Positions 11,517 through 24,154 of a stretch of DNA of 64,000 bases are shown here, piece by piece (positions within the stretch are counted from its first letter, which is position 1; every line of letters begins with the position of its first letter). The DNA is taken from the NCBI GenBank assembly GCA_020137815.1, contig CM035356.1:7835211-7899210 (forward strand), in the 5' to 3' direction. Origin of the DNA: Hormiphora californensis. Its lineage: Eukaryota > Ctenophora > Tentaculata > Cydippida > Pleurobrachiidae. The position numbers and the translations under genes were made by a program. The notes under the pieces are model-generated. The model saw only the letters and a program-made list of their open reading frames with translations, ran no database searches and was not told the origin of the DNA.

Positions 11517-12317
11517 TATTGTCAACTTCCGAGACTCTCTTGTCACCTTTTTCATTCTTAATTGCTTGGAATTGCTTTGAGCACGCAAGACACTACAAAA
11601 GTGGAGCACGTTTACAAAAAAACTAAAATAGAAGGCTTCTCACGATCAAATACGACAAATTCTTGTTGAGTAACAACAAATAAATTACATATCACATATG
11701 TAAAATTTACTGCAGTCATGTGGCCTGTGGGGGATAATATTAATAACTCAACGGTCAATGATCAAAAGGGCCGGCTAATAATGGACTTGTAAGTTTGCAG
11801 AAATGAAGTTTGTATAATAGGGTGGATTGGTCATGAAATAACCCCCTCTCCTCCCATAAATAACCCTCTACCCCGAAATAACCTCTCTCTGGCCCAGTGC
11901 CCAGCAGGGGAGTTACTGCATGACCCTTTCTCCGGATCTTGCATGGATTAACTCAAGCTTGTAGCCCGGAAAAGGGTCTGCAGCAAAGTATTGATGTGAA
12001 ACAAAACACGAAACTGAGAATAAACGAGGGGGAGAGACGAGGAGGGACAAATATAAACCTGTGGTATGCTGGTATGTGCTGCGTGAGATAACAGGCCCCC
12101 TCTCTCGATTCTCGAGTATAGGTCTCTCACACCACTCTTCTCTCTCCCTCTACTTCTAGTCTCTACCTCTCTCCCTCCTTATTTCTTCCTCTTGGCTCCA
12201 ATGGCAAATTCATTGGAGATTTTAGCACGGCGCACAGAAAACATTTAGAAGATGGGGACTTTGAATATTTTGGAATGAACGTCATCTTTCCACGGATGAG
12301 TATGCGAAAAGGAGATG

Positions 12318-12318
12318 T

Positions 12319-12369
<51 letters not shown>

Positions 12370-12503
12370 AGAGAAAGAGAGAGGAGAGAGAGAGGAGAGA
12401 GAGAGAAGAGAGAGAGAAGGATGTAGAAGAGATGGAGAGAGAGAGAGAGAGAGATAGAGAGAGAGAGAGAATGAGAGGAGAGAGAGAGAGTAGAGAGAGA
12501 GAG

Positions 12504-12564
<61 letters not shown>
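12318..12564. repeat. (AG)n microsatellite, about 245 bp
   Basis: Long GAGAGA array with AGAAGAGA and TAGAGA interruptions on the plus strand. Confidence 0.95.
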
Positions 12565-12568
<4 letters not shown>

Positions 12569-13762
12569 AGTATAACTCTGGAATGAAAAAAGCACAGGGA
12601 CTTGCGAAATTGCTATTATTAGAGTCACGAGGCATTTGAAAGTGTTAATTGATGTTAAATTCAGGGCGGCCACCCTGTTGTGTTTTTAGTTTTACATTCA
12701 GGAGCAAACTGAATAATGAAGAAATGATATTTCAAGTCAATGTGGATTTTTTGATCAGTTATAATCTCAATTGCAATTTCTGAAGTCAATTAAATTACAT
12801 GCTAACTTTCAGAACTTTCACTATCAGATAACTGTCGCTCAGAATTGAATCAAAAGAATGGATTTTTACTCATAACAGTGGCTCATTTAAGCAACACTAA
12901 GCAACGTTAATTTCGTCTCTGACAGTTGCTGCCGGATAATTAGCGAACGCCTGAGACAAGCAAAAAATATAAGTTGCAAGGGCAAGAGCTTGTTCAAAAA
13001 AGAGAAACAATATATTTTTGCACAAACATTGCATTTTTTTTCTCCATTCTAACTAAAGCAGACCTGAAATGTTTGGTCACCAACCAAATACTCGTGTGGC
13101 ACAGTGCAACAGGTGAACTGTACAGCATGAAACTGAAAATAGAACTCAAGGCGTGAAGCTAGACAAGTGTGCGGGAGAAACAGAGAGAGGAAAGTGTGGG
13201 GAAGCAACGTTATGTGCATGTGTTTGTCTGTGTGAGTTGTGATTGATTAAAAAAACTAATGTAAAACTAAAAAGGGTAAAAAACTAATGCAGAGCAAACA
13301 ACAATCAACATAAAGAGTCAAACATTGTATCATGATCATCCCAAATCCATAAAATATAAGGACTGAAAAGGGTTTGGATTGGCCTAGGACCTGGCAAGTC
13401 CACGATATGTTGTAGTCCGGACTCCGGACTAGTCCTCACCTCCAGAGCTTTCAAAATATCACATTGTTCAATTATACCACGACTGGACCACAATCCACCA
13501 CACGCGGCCAAAAATGAGCTGAATGTTTCCGTATTTGACTAGCTCACAAAAAATGTCATAAAAATAAGTGTATGACACACACGCACAGTATATAAAACGC
13601 TTTATATGCGTCTGTGACGTAGAATAAAACGCTTTCAGAACAATTGCACATTCACAACTAATGGGTAAGACGGCATGGCGGGTGTTATAGAACACAGATT
13701 TTATGAAACATGGAGGCCGAGTTGGATCCATCGCATCCTATTCTCGCTCTGCGAATAATAGA

Positions 13763-13802
13763 TGTGAGATCGATCTCGGTCGCTGCGCGACCTCGATCTC
13801 AC
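13763..13802. repeat. Palindromic fragment related to the foldback element at 14712
   Basis: An inverted repeat GTGAGATCGATCTCGGTCGC around TGC with GCGACCTCGATCTCAC. The same words (GCGAGATCGAGGTCGCGC and GACCGAGATCGAG) form the outer part of the large foldback element at 14712-15388, so this is probably a solo piece of the same family. Confidence 0.55.
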
Positions 13803-14143
13803 TCAGGCAGCAATGTGGCCAAGAGGCCGAGGTGGTAAGTACTGTGCGGAAAAACTTGATATTTCAATCTTTGGAAACTTTTTACGGGTACTGCAAGACA
13901 TGACACTATTGAGCAATAGGCACGGATAAACGAGGCAAGCATACCTATTACCTACTCTCCCTAGCAAAGAGTGATTATGGCCAGACTAGCAGAGTAGGAA
14001 TCGGTCTGACTCGCATTCACAGATTGTGTTTTTACACGGTACAGTGACAGTGTAGCACTCCTCCCCCTCTCGTCAAGTTAACTTGAACAGAAGAGATCTG
14101 GACCCGCACTCAAACCAGGAAGGGCCAATTATACCATGCACGC

Positions 14144-14258
<115 letters not shown>

Positions 14259-14357
14259 CTCTGAAGTCTTACTTTGAGCGAGCTACTTTTCGTAGTTTCT
14301 CACTTTTATACTCTCAAGTCTTCTCGCCTAATACTAGAACTAGCTCCAACTCAAAAT

Positions 14358-14359
<2 letters not shown>

Positions 14360-14418
<59 letters not shown>

Positions 14419-14440
14419 ACTCTCTCTCTCGCTCTCTTTC
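14360..14440. repeat. (CT)n microsatellite
   Basis: CT repeat with a few TTT and CA interruptions, about 100 bp after the previous tract. Confidence 0.9.
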
Positions 14441-14711
14441 TTGGCCTTTCTGTCAATTTTAACGACCTTGTTCCGACATACAGAGAGAGAGCCGCGGTAC
14501 CATGACTGACCTTATAATTAAACTCATGAACTTCTGAAAGTCGTAGTAACACACATCTGGCATGATACAGAGAAAAGGGAGTGCCTTAAACGCTGTGACA
14601 AAGTATGAATCACTCACTCACAGCATGTTATATATTGCTCGACATTATGTCATACACAGCATAATGTCGCATTTTCTTGTTTCTCAGTCTATCTAATGAC
14701 ACATACCCTCA

Positions 14712-15388
14712 TTGGTGACATTGACACCTAGTGCGTGCGAGATCGAGGTCGCGCAGCGACCGAGATCGAGCTCGCACATAGGTGTCCGCTCCGCCCCCTA
14801 AAAAAGGGTCGTGTCTTTCAAGCCAAATTGCACGTGATCCACTGGACCGATTTGCATCCGGTTTGTCGCAAAAGACTACAAATTGGTCCTAGTTTACTGG
14901 AAAATACCCGAGAAGTTTGTCTGTCAACAGGAAGTGGGTCAAAATTGACACTGAGTCAAATCTATAATCTGGCTTCCGAGCCTTTTTGCACCACTCCCAG
15001 ACGGTGTAGAATGAATCTGAGGGTATCAGAAGATAGGTTGAAACTCTTGTGAGTACTGGAAAATACCCGGCATTAATAGCTGATGCTAATTGCATCAACA
15101 TATCTCCCAATATCTTCTAAATCGCATGGGCGTAGTGCAGAAACTCTCGGAAGCCAGATTATAGGTTTGACTTCAGTGTCAATTTTGACCCACTTCCTGT
15201 TGACAGACAAACTTCTCGGGTATTTTCCAGTATATTAGGATCATTTGTAGTCTTTTGCGACAAACCGGATGCAAATCGGTTCAGTGGATCGCGTGCAACA
15301 TCCCTTGAAAGAAACGACCCTTTTTGAGGCGGAGCAGACACCTGTGTGTGAGCTCAATCTTGGTCGCGCACGGTGTCTATGTCACCAA
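14712..15388. mobile_element. Mutator-like foldback transposon with 9-bp target duplication
   Basis: A 677-bp element whose halves are long inverted repeats of roughly 250 bp each, for example CAACAGGAAGTGGGTCAAAA on the left and its reverse complement TTTTGACCCACTTCCTGTTG on the right. The tips are TTGGTGACATTGACACC and GGTGTCTATGTCACCAA. The 9 bases ATACCCTCA stand directly outside both tips (14703-14711 and 15389-15397). Long terminal inverted repeats plus a 9-bp target duplication are the hallmark of Mutator-like and foldback elements. No transposase frame is present, so it is non-autonomous. Confidence 0.85.
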
Positions 15389-15677
15389 ATACCCTCAGTG
15401 TATCGATATTTTCTCCCATGACATTACACTGCATGAGTGGACAAACTTCAAACTACGACAATACAAACGATATGGTACTCTAAATTGGGGCCAAACACCG
15501 GTGTGGACCTTATGCACTGTAATATAGGACAGCAAGATGTAGCATTGTATTTGGAGTTTTATGTATGTGTCAAATCAACACTTCAATTCATTCAATAACT
15601 CCTCTAATATCAGTTGAATGGACGTCCTAATGCCCCACCCATGCGGATTTTATGCATATCACCGCTTCGACATTGGC

Positions 15678-17081
15678 CAAGTGACTGGTTGGACAAGTGA
15701 CTGGTTGGACAAGTGACTGGTTGGACAAGTGACTGGTTGGACAAGTGACTGGTTGGACAAGTGACTGGTTGGGCAAGTGACTGGTTGGACAAGTGACTGG
15801 TTCTACAAGTGACTGGTTGGACAAGTGACTGGTTGGACAAGTGACTGGTTGGACAAGTGACTGGTTGGACAAGTGACTGGTTGGACAAGTGACTGGTTGG
15901 ACAAGTGACTGGTTGGACAAGTGACTGGTTGGACAAGTGACTGGTTGGACAAGTGACTGGTTGGACAAGTGACTGGTTGGACAAGTGACTGGTTGGACAA
16001 GTGACTGGTTAGACAAGTGACTGGTTGGACAAGTGACTGGTTGGACAAGTGACTGGTTGGACAAGTGACTGGTTGGAAACAAGTGACTGGTTGGGCAAGT
16101 GACTGGTTGGACAAGTGACTGGTTCTACAAGTGACTGGTTGGACAAGTGACTGGTTGGACAAGTGACTGGTTGGACAAGTGACTGGTTGGACAAGTGACT
16201 GGTTGGACAAGTGACTGGTTGGACAAGTGACTGGTTGGACAAGTGACTGGTTGGACAAGTGACTGGTTGGACAAGTGACTGGTTGGACAAGTGACTGATT
16301 GGACAAGTGACTGGTTGGACAAGTGACTGGTTGGGCAAGTGACTGGTTGGACAAGTGACTGGTTCTACAAGTGACTGGTTGGACAAGTGACTGGTTGGGC
16401 AAGTGACTGATTGGATAAGTGACTGGTTGGACAAGTGACTGGTTGGGCAAGTGACTGGTTGGACAAGTGACTGGTTAGGCAAGTGACTGGTTGGACAAGT
16501 GACTGGTTGGGCAAGTGCCTGGTAGGTCAAGTGACTGGTTGGACAAGTGACTGGTTGGACAAGTGACTGGTTGGACAAGTGACTGGTTGGACAAGTGACT
16601 GGTTGGACAAGTGACTGGTTGGACAAATGACTGGTTGGACAAGTGACTGGTTGGACAAGTGACTGGTTGGACAAGTGACTGGTTGGACAAGTGACTGGTT
16701 GGACAAGTGACTGGTTGGACAAGTGACTGGTTGGACAAGTGACTGGTTGGACAAGTGACTGGTTGGACAAGTGACTGGTGGGAAAAGTGACTGGTTGGAC
16801 AAGTGACTGGTTGGACAAGTGACTGGTTGGACAAGTGACTGGTTGGACAAGTGACTGGTTGGACAAGTGACTGGTTAGACAAGTGACTGGTTGGACAAGT
16901 GACTGGTTGGACAAGTGACTGGTTGGACAAGTGACTGGTTGGACAAGTGACTGGTTGGACAAGTGACTGGTTGGACAAGTGACTGGTTGGACAAGTGACT
17001 GGTTGGACAAATGACTGGTTGGACAAGTGACTGGTTGGACAAGTGACTGGTTGGACAAGTGACTGGTTGGACAAATGACTG
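15678..17081. repeat. Minisatellite of 16-bp units, about 88 copies
   Basis: The unit GACTGGTTGGACAAGT repeats for 1.4 kb with scattered single-base variants (GGGCAAGT, TCTACAAGT, GGACAAAT). At about 16072-16082 one unit carries two extra bases. Because 16 is not a multiple of three and the unit lacks stops on the minus strand, all three minus frames stay open and read the same 16-residue repeat; these are not genes. Confidence 0.97.
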
Positions 17082-17176
17082 CTAAGTAAGTCACTTCACT
17101 GGTGGCACCGGCCCGACTTCGATCTGATATTCAAAACAGGGTGGTCGCCACGTCGCCACAGCTTCCCAACTTTCAC

Positions 17177-17283
17177 GAACAAGATAGGTTTTGCGGCACA
17201 CTGCCTGCGCCATGTACCCAATCAGGGACCAGTATTTCCTGATTTGGTCGGTTCCTGCCATATACCCAAAACCTATCTTGTTT
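17177..17283. repeat. Short inverted-repeat element
   Basis: GAACAAGATAGGTTTTG at the left end returns inverted as CCAAAACCTATCTTGTT at the right. Its inside (about 17218-17256, AATCAGGGACCAGTATTTCC then TTTGGTCGGTTCCT) is shared with the small inverted-repeat element in the ADHFE1 intron at 59694-59800, so the two are pieces of one dispersed family. Confidence 0.6.
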
Positions 17284-17698
17284 ACCACCGCTAAACCACA
17301 CACATAGATTGCCAAAAGCAAAGGAAAACAAGCAACTTTTTAGAACAAATACATTCTCTCTTAGTTGACACAATTAGCTGTATGTATTTACAATTGGGTG
17401 GTTCTGTACAGCTGCACGTGCCTCTCAACAGGGGGGCAAATGGGATAAGCATAAAAAACACTTTCTCTCCGTATTATAATTGTCTCTCTCACGCACATAC
17501 TCTCTCTATCTTCTATCTCTCTCTCTCTCAAAGAGAGTTAACACGCATACACACACGCAATACAGTCCCTGCCGCAGAAGTATATCTCTCTCTCCTGTTG
17601 CATGTGCAAGTAGTTAACTTATAAAATCTCTCAAAACCGTCCACGGAGCAACACACAAACAAACACACACGAAAGTCTCTCCCACTCTATCGTTTTAT

Positions 17699-19856
17699 CT
17701 AATCATCATCATCGTCATCATCTTCCATCTCAGCTTCCTCTGCCTCTCGGTCTAGTTGTTCCTGTTGTACTGCCTGGAGGGCTCGTTCTTCATCAACCGT
17801 GGGGTCGGGAACTTCCGTTACCTGGTGGGGTAATATACGGTGAGGTATATACGGTGGGGTAATATATACGGTGAGATTCGGTGACTTCCTAGATTAATCA
17901 TTCAACCCAAATTGGGAATCGCCATTTTCATGGAATGGGGTACGATTAAACACAGTATTCTCTAATTACAAATTAAGGTTTTTAAGGTATATTCTCTAAT
18001 TACCTCAACTCCGCTGGGGTATTCTTCCTGTGTGGCGGGAGGTGCAGGTGGGCTGTAACTCTCAGCTGTGTACTTGTGGCCCCAACCTGGAAGGTGAAAA
18101 ATGTGTTAGAAACTGGGGGAAATACGATTGTTTGCGGAGTAAAACTAATATTTCTGATTTGTCAGATTTTTACCAGTCTGACAGAGCTGAAAACCCAGCT
18201 GCACTTACCGATATACAGGTTCTCGAACTTCTTCTCTAGACCGAAGGTAAAGGCACCTGGCCACAGGTTAGACCTGAGGATGGCGGCAGCATACTGGGGT
18301 ACAAGAGTTGATGTGAGGGAGGCGGACCAGGCAGGCATACTGTCCACATCACTATCCTCTGAAATGGGGGTGAGAAGGGCAGGTCCGTGCTCCGGCTGGG
18401 GCTCATCCGGCTCTTCCCTCTCCTCCTCTTCCTCCTCCTGTGTGGGGATATCATGGGTAATAACACTAATACAAGATATTTTAATTTCCCCACCAATCCC
18501 GATAGTTTTATCCAAAAATGGTACAACCCCCCCCCCCCCCCCCAATATCAAACTCACATCATCGAAATCCTCGGTTTCGGTTTTCACGGCGGGGTTCACC
18601 CACACACACCGACCCTGGGGCAGGATGTGTTGGACGTGGTGGACCCAGTTGGACAAGGCAGGGTCAACTAGCTCCGTGTTTCGGAGGTGTTCAAACTCGA
18701 CATTCTCTACAAAAGAATCCCTTCCCTCTCCCTCAGAATCGTCCTCATCATCCTCCTCAAATCTGGGGAAGAATTTGGCGTTAGGTGTGGGGGTTACCAT
18801 GGTTACCATGAAATTGTTTAGGGAGAAATATTTGGGAAAACAATAGAGCTAAGGTCTTACTTGAAGTAATCGATGGGGCTGATGTGGGTTCCAGCACTGA
18901 TTCTGGCAATCTGAGCCCTTAGGTAGTTGATTTCAGTTCCGGGGAAGGGAGGGTAGCTCACAACGGGGGCATTCAGGTCACCGGTGAAGAACTTCTTGAT
19001 CTGTCGGGCACATACCATCTGTGCAGGAGTGACAGGGGGTAGTTTCACCCACTCGGACCCAGGCTCATTGCACACGAAGTAGGTCTTCTTGTTGCACCCA
19101 GTACCATTTTCCTCCTTGGGAATGACAGGGGGAGGTTTGTAGTCAGGTTTGGGCACCATATCCTCATCTCCTTCTTTAGCCTCATCAGCCTCTTCTTCCT
19201 TCGCCTCTTCCTCCTCCTCTCCCTCTTCCCCCTCCTCTTCTCCACCCTCCCTATACTCCACCTCCGCCACGATGTAGCTCTTGGCCGTTCCCATGATCTT
19301 ACCCCAGAAGCGAACATTCTGTAGGGTGTGCGTGTCAACCAGGTTCTTCAAGGCCAGGAATATTCGGAATGTCTCCTCCCGTCCAAGACCCACTCCGGCC
19401 TGCTCGAAATACTGGGTTATGTCCATGAGATCAGGAAGGGGCATTTCCACCTCGTCCTCTGGCTCGGGTTCAGCATCCTCAGTGGGCTTATCAAACAGCT
19501 TGTTTTGAAGGTTAGCTAGCTCCACTTCCAGGGACTTGGCCGACACGTCCTGTAACTTGATGGGTCAGGTTTAGAATACGTGGAAAAGTTAATTCAATAT
19601 TCCCACACAAAACACATGACAGAAAAACTTGACAGATATTGTGACAACTTACAGATGAGGGGTCGGTCGAGGGAGCAAATTTTCCTGTCTTAATATCCTT
19701 GGAGATCAGTTCCAGGATATCAACAGAGTTAGCCTGTCTGTTTTCCAGGATCCTGTGCATCATAGAGCACAGGTGGTCATACAGGTTGGATTTGCTGTCT
19801 GGCGACTCCTGGAGCAGGAAAGCCTTGGCATTCTGGATCATCGTCTCAGACGCCAT
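17699..19856 (-). CDS. Radial spoke head protein, RSPH4A/RSPH6A family (paralogue 1)
   Basis: Six minus-strand exons join in phase: 19856-19653, 19549-18861, 18762-18558, 18437-18209, 18086-18004 and 17821-17699, giving 510 residues. The protein has the family landmarks [40 protein letters not shown], an acidic Glu-rich insert, [69 protein letters not shown] and [14 protein letters not shown]4A/6A proteins are scaffolds of the radial spoke head that contacts the central pair and controls the bending of motile cilia and flagella. The human members are longer, chiefly in the N-terminus. The C-terminus is an Asp-rich tail. The start at 19856 is the first in-frame ATG and opens a conserved-looking helical region. 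A tandem paralogue lies 4.3 kb away on the same strand. Confidence 0.95.
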
Positions 19857-20625
19857 TCTCACACACTACTGTTGTCCTGTCACCTCACCTAGCTATATGG
19901 TGGTGTGGTGAGTTAGATTTTGTGACTGTTAAAGATGTTAAATTAAGGGTTAGGTGTATATCAGTGGGTGCTAAAGGTAGGGCTGGAAATGTGTTATACT
20001 GAAAAGGGCAGTATGGACCCGGCGATTCTAGGATAATTTTCTCGCTGGGAGAGAGAGAGAGAATATGGGTGATAATTTAAACGATAGGGAAAGGAATGTG
20101 CACCGTTTGATAAAACGGGACAAAATATGCGGAATTGGATTAGAGTGCAAGATAGAGTTGAGGAGCTTAACATGGTAAATGTGACAAGCTTCCTCGTTTT
20201 TTATCTGTCCAAACACAATTACCATGCTTAACATTCCATCTACTGAAGCCATTGCTAAACAGGGAAATGTTGGGGTTAGAGAAAGGTGAAACTGTGAGTG
20301 AAAACAAGAGGAACACTTCTTTCACTGCCAATTTTTGTTTGCAACGGAAAGGGGGCTCTCGCTATCCCTCTTGTAATATTTGATACTTTGAGTGAGAAGT
20401 GCATAAAAACTAGTATGAGAGAAAAGTGTGTGTGTGTATTTTGACCTGATGGACTTAAACCTGTATCCGGCTACCGGTTCAAGCACTGCAAATGGATGGA
20501 AACACCTACTCAGCAATCAACCCTCGCAGCAAAAACAGATAAACCTGTCGTTTTTATTGTCAGTTACTGTCCCTGTGATTGTTCTAGATTATATTATAGG
20601 TATGTCGCGAGTTAGTAAGCTATTC

Positions 20626-20835
20626 TCAGTCAGTCAGTCAGTCAGTCAGTCAGTCAGTCAGTCAGTCAGTCAGTCAGTCAGTCAGTCAGTCAGTCAGTCA
20701 GTCAGTCAGTCAGTCAGTCAGTCAGTCAGTCAGTCAGTCAGTCAGACAGTCAGACAGTCAGTCAGGCAGTCAGTCAGTCAGTCTATCACTCAGTCAATCA
20801 CTCAGTCAATCACTCAGTCAATCACTCAGTCACGC
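20626..20835. repeat. (CAGT)n tetranucleotide microsatellite
   Basis: About 200 bp of CAGT, degrading at its 3' end into CAGACAGT and CAATCACT variants. It yields a Ser-Val-Ser-Gln repeat frame that is an artefact. Confidence 0.95.
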
Positions 20836-21777
20836 AGTGTATTATGTATTTGATCTCTTCATTTCTTTTTCTTCTGTATAGTGTCATTAGGCACTTAGTT
20901 TTTCATCCCCATAGTACTCATTCCTAGTTAGCTTCCCCGTTTCACCCCGGCTACATCGTTCTTTTTATCAGTTCTGGGAGGTGTGTGCTTCTATATGCTT
21001 CCCCTCGCCACGGCCACTATTTTTATTGTTTTATTTCTAGGCTGGACCTCTCCTCAGTTCCCTCTGCCTCAGTCCCTACTTTCATAGCAGGCGCCAGGCA
21101 TGTTTCGTACCTTCCGCTTCAATCATGGATCGGGTCATTGGTTGCTTATTCCTCATCTCTCCTTCCCGCCATTATTCCTTTCCGGTGTTCGCCCCCTAGT
21201 GCCTGCTATACTGCAAGTTGGCACGTGACCTTCGGTGTTTATTTGTAGAGAGAGTTTTGTTTATAAACATTTATGGGTCAGTGTGGGAAAGGGAGGTGCC
21301 TTTTTCATAGAGTAGGTAGTCGAGGGGTCTCGTTATAGATAGGATTGCATATTACAGTTATCACTGACCCCGCTTACAATATTTTTTCAGGCAATCATAT
21401 TCTATCATTATGATAGTATCATATTTCAGGTGTCTACCACATCTCAGTAATACCTTTCTGTACATACGCAGGGCACAACTCCCGAGTGGAGAACCATTCA
21501 TTGCACCCCCACCCCCATTCTCATTTTTAGGTACGACAGCAGAAAATCACAAATCATGATTCAACTTTCAGGACACCCTTATTCTAATCCCCCGGTTCTC
21601 TGGCTCTTCCTTGCTCTTAGGTCTCTGCTCTCTACTTTATCTCTCCCTTTCTCTCTGTTAGAATTTCGGGTATGCCTCTTCTCTCGCAGTTTCCCCGTGG
21701 CAGTCTTCTTTAGTCGTTGTTTTGGTTGTCTCTATTTGTTTTTTTTCCCTTTTCTTCTTTTCTTTAGGTCTGTTCTC

Positions 21778-21783
21778 TCTCTC

Positions 21784-21826
<43 letters not shown>

Positions 21827-22113
21827 ATCCCCGGGCCCAATCACTCTGCGCTGGTCTCTGCTTCTCTGCTCTCTTCTCTCGTCTCTCTCTCCCCTTACTC
21901 CTCCTCTCTCCATTTACTCCTTCTCGTGTCTCCCTCTCTCCTGTGTCGCTCCCTCGGGCACACTCCTCGACAGTGATTCACACTCTCCACGTCCGTCTCC
22001 ACTCGATCCCCTCTGTTCCAGACAGTCGGCAAAAAAAAAAAAAAAACCTCTCTCTCCCCCTCTCCTCGCTTCTCCTCCCCCCCTCACTCCCCATCTCTCC
22101 TTGTCTCTCTCTC

Positions 22114-22145
<32 letters not shown>

Positions 22146-22275
22146 GTCGTCTCTCTCGTCTCTTCTTCTCTCTCTCTTGCTCTCTCCTCTCTTCCTCTTT
22201 TAGTCTCTTTCTCTCTCTCCCTCCATCTCCCTGCCTCTCTCGCTCTCTCACTCTCCCTCTCTTTATCTCTGCGTT
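21778..22275. repeat. CT-rich degenerate tracts
   Basis: A pure (CT)n core at about 21778-21824 followed by broken pyrimidine tracts to 22275, with an 18-base poly-A run near 22030. The long Ser/Leu frames are not genes. Confidence 0.85.
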
Positions 22276-22731
22276 TTTTCAAAATTCTTTTTCTTCACTC
22301 AGCTTATCACTGGGGAGTGGACCTGTCACAATACAGATATATTATGGTGGCACTGACCATCTACATAAGTCGGCACATACCATGCAAGCCAATTCAGCCA
22401 GCACTTACCGCAGCTATCTGCGTTCAGCACCAACCATGCAACCCACGTCACCTACCCGGCTTATTCTTCTTTATGGCCCACTCTCTCCTGGAGAGAGGAT
22501 TACTTACTCCAACTGCTTGCTTCTACTATGGTCCTTAGGGGGGATTTAGGCCGGTATTGGTTCTGGTTGAGGGAAGGTTTGAGGTGTGGGTCGGCTTGAG
22601 TTGTAGTATAGCTACTCGCAGTGGAGTCGCCTCACGGCACAGTTATCCTCTCTCCCTGACTCCTTCTTACTCTTTGCTCTTTCTTCTCAATCTTTCCCAC
22701 CCTATCTCTCGCTCTCACTCTCTCGCTCTCA

Positions 22732-22973
<242 letters not shown>

Positions 22974-24154
22974 CTATTCGACAGCTCCCGTCAATGGGAG
23001 CCAGCCGGGATTTTGTCCTTTAAATATGCATTTCATGTGTATTTATAAACTCTTATCTTTCTTATCATCCTCCTATCGCTCTATCTCTCTCTGTCTATCT
23101 CTCTCTATCTCTCTCTCTCTCAGCTCTCTCTAACTTTATATCTTTACCCTTGAGCTTAACCATTTTTCACGAACACTATCAAATCGCACGATCAGCACAC
23201 GGCTATCACTCCCGTCTCACACACGAACATATACATGCTTGCTCACGAACATTTGACCCCGCTTCCACACCCTGCTTTTCAACTAGTCTCTAGGGTGTCG
23301 TCACATGCTACGCCAAGAAGTCTAGTTGACTACATACTGCAAGCTTTACTGTCAGTGATTGGGCAACAGAATTGCATAGAGCACCCGAGATTGGGTGTTC
23401 GCAGTATACGGTTAATACCGGTTTCAACTGGATGGCTGCAGAGATGATATCCGTCAAACTCCACCTCACATGTATGTTGTATAGACGCTGTCAGACTTAG
23501 CCCGCCTGACCTGCCTTCGTGATTGAAGCAAATAGGGTCAGGCAATTGCCTGACAGGGTTCACATGATGAGGTAGGGGGGTGACAGATATAGGAACGATG
23601 AAGACGCAAAAAAAAAAAAAAAAAAAAAAACAAGAGGAAAGTTCTTGCAGAAAGAAAAAAACATAATCAGATAATAATGAAGGTCTGATAATATACTACC
23701 CTACAAATATTTACAAAGTTATGCATATATTTATACATTATATAAACAGTTTAATGCACAATATGAATAAACAAATGATAATCGTTATACGCGAATGTGT
23801 CAAAACCATTTAGGTGTCAGTACTATACCTATCTCTCTGTTAATAGCTATCCTAGTAAGCCAATAATTGAGTATTTTATGTCAATCAAAAAACAAAATGT
23901 GCAGTACTGAAGCAATAGTCCACAGCTATCGTGTAACTGGCCTCATCTCTCTCTTCCTCTCAAGTGATGGTAACCGTTCCCATAACAACACAGTCAATGA
24001 AGGCGCGCTGCGCAAACGATGCACTTTCAACTGCTCCCCGTTTGCGCGCGTTCCAGTTTTCTCTGAAATATTGTCCAACATGCATTGCCCCATCTTTGTG
24101 TCACTCGACGTCACGTCACTATTATAATGTTCGATGATATCTTTTCCTATCTTC

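Larger units (their letters stand above)
9604..14140. other. Long gene-free stretch
   Basis: Apart from the CT and AG microsatellites listed separately and a short palindrome at about 13763-13802, I see no supportable coding exon here on either strand. Frames are short, low in complexity, and lack convincing splice-linked continuity. This holds for both strands, though a lowly conserved gene cannot be excluded. Confidence 0.6.

Noticed and set aside
15610-17094. Long minus-strand frames reading NQSLVQPVTCPTSHLS repeats
   Set aside because: They are translations of a 16-bp minisatellite in all three frames, without splice signals, a start context or a non-repeated domain.
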